Source: Arenimonas sp049195245 | GTDB taxonomy: Bacteria; Pseudomonadota; Gammaproteobacteria; Xanthomonadales; Xanthomonadaceae | DNA: 64,000 nt | Direction: 5' to 3' | Assembly: GCF_049195245.1 (NCBI RefSeq) | Contig: NZ_JBMIRR010000023.1 | Location: 246,948-310,947, forward strand | Shown: piece by piece, positions 63,864 through 64,000 of the stretch | How positions within the stretch are numbered: position 1 is the stretch's first letter | Layout: every line of letters starts with the position of its first letter | The notes under the pieces: generated by a model | The model's input: only the letters and a program-made list of their open reading frames with translations | Told to the model about the DNA's origin: nothing | The model's database searches: none | Translations under genes and position numbers: made by a program

Positions 63864-64000
63864 ATGACGGTCAGGCAGGTCGGATTGGAGCGGGCGCTGC
63901 TGGCGCTGTTCGTGGCATCGGGTTTTGCGGGCCTGATCTACCAGGCGATCTGGTCGCACTACCTGGGACTGAGCCTGGGGCATGCGGCCTACGCACAGAC
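63864..64000 (+). CDS. spermidine synthase-like membrane protein, 5' part
   Basis: Only the first 45 residues are in the window. They read ALLALFVASGFAGLIYQAIW and then SHYLGLSLGHAAYAQ. This SGFAGLIYQ...LGHAAYAQ start is typical of bacterial proteins that fuse a membrane domain to a spermidine synthase fold. AAAGGGGA before the ATG is a good ribosome-binding site. The 3' end lies outside the window. Confidence 0.7.
   Translation, partial: MTVRQVGLERALLALFVASGFAGLIYQAIWSHYLGLSLGHAAYAQ

Overview
The window is a piece of a high-GC (roughly 70%) gammaproteobacterial chromosome. It most resembles Lysobacter or a close relative in the Xanthomonadaceae/Lysobacteraceae. The evidence is the gene order (rib-nusB-thiL-pgpA, yraN-lpoA-rsmI-rnpB-mraZ, lpxC-dciA-M23-secA, coaE-pilD-pilC-pilB), the protein sequences, and the absence of murD from an otherwise complete division and cell-wall (dcw) cluster.

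Layout: (1) 1-5.3 kb is the end of an ABC-transporter-dependent O-polysaccharide locus: Wzm (cut by the window edge), Wzt with a carbohydrate-recognition tail, two methyltransferases and two family-2 glycosyltransferases, closed by a bidirectional terminator. (2) 5.3-16.2 kb holds ettA (minus strand), creD, glyA, nrdR, a GNAT gene and a tightly overlapped riboflavin/transcription/thiamine/lipid run, ribD-ribE-ribB(X)-ribH-nusB-thiL-pgpA, interrupted by a perfect 31-bp inverted repeat. (3) 16.4-17.1 kb carries three very small genes. Two have double-glycine-type leaders, and the first and third are paralogous. (4) 17.1-21.7 kb on the minus strand holds a uracil-DNA-glycosylase-family protein, a GlcD-type FAD dehydrogenase, an orphan ORF, yraN and lpoA. 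(5) 21.9-38.9 kb is rsmI, the RNase P RNA gene, and the dcw cluster mraZ-rsmH-ftsL-ftsI-murE-murF-mraY-ftsW-murG-murC-ddl-ftsQ-ftsA-ftsZ, with a good sigma70 promoter and a likely MraZ box in front. (6) 39.2-45.5 kb is lpxC, dciA and a divergent, overlapping M23 peptidase gene, secA and a Nudix/ThiE-like fusion. (7) 45.5-50.0 kb on the minus strand is coaE-pilD-pilC-pilB. (8) 50.1-62.5 kb is an accessory glycan locus lying between pilB and two pilin genes. (9) 63.6-64 kb has the pilA sigma54-type promoter and the start of a membrane-fused spermidine-synthase-like protein.

The most interesting region is 50.1-63.5 kb. It encodes a polyprenyl-phosphate-type glycosyltransferase, a UDP-GlcNAc 2-epimerase, another glycosyltransferase, a flippase and an FkbM methyltransferase on the plus strand. 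Converging on these is a minus-strand operon for a modified amino sugar: DegT aminotransferase, WbqC-like protein, a second divergent aminotransferase-like protein, GNAT, PhyH-type dioxygenase and methyltransferase. Next comes a large GT-C/TMTC-like membrane protein immediately beside two type IV pilins. No polymerase or ligase of Wzy/WaaL type is recognisable, so the TMTC-like protein is the best candidate for final transfer of the sugar, possibly to pilin. The glycan operon start also has a sigma54-like element, as does pilA. This reading is inferred from context and is not proven by sequence alone.

Most annotated genes overlap or nearly abut their neighbours, often through ATGA or GTGA junctions, so translational coupling is the rule. 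I see no tRNA, CRISPR array or insertion-sequence transposase.
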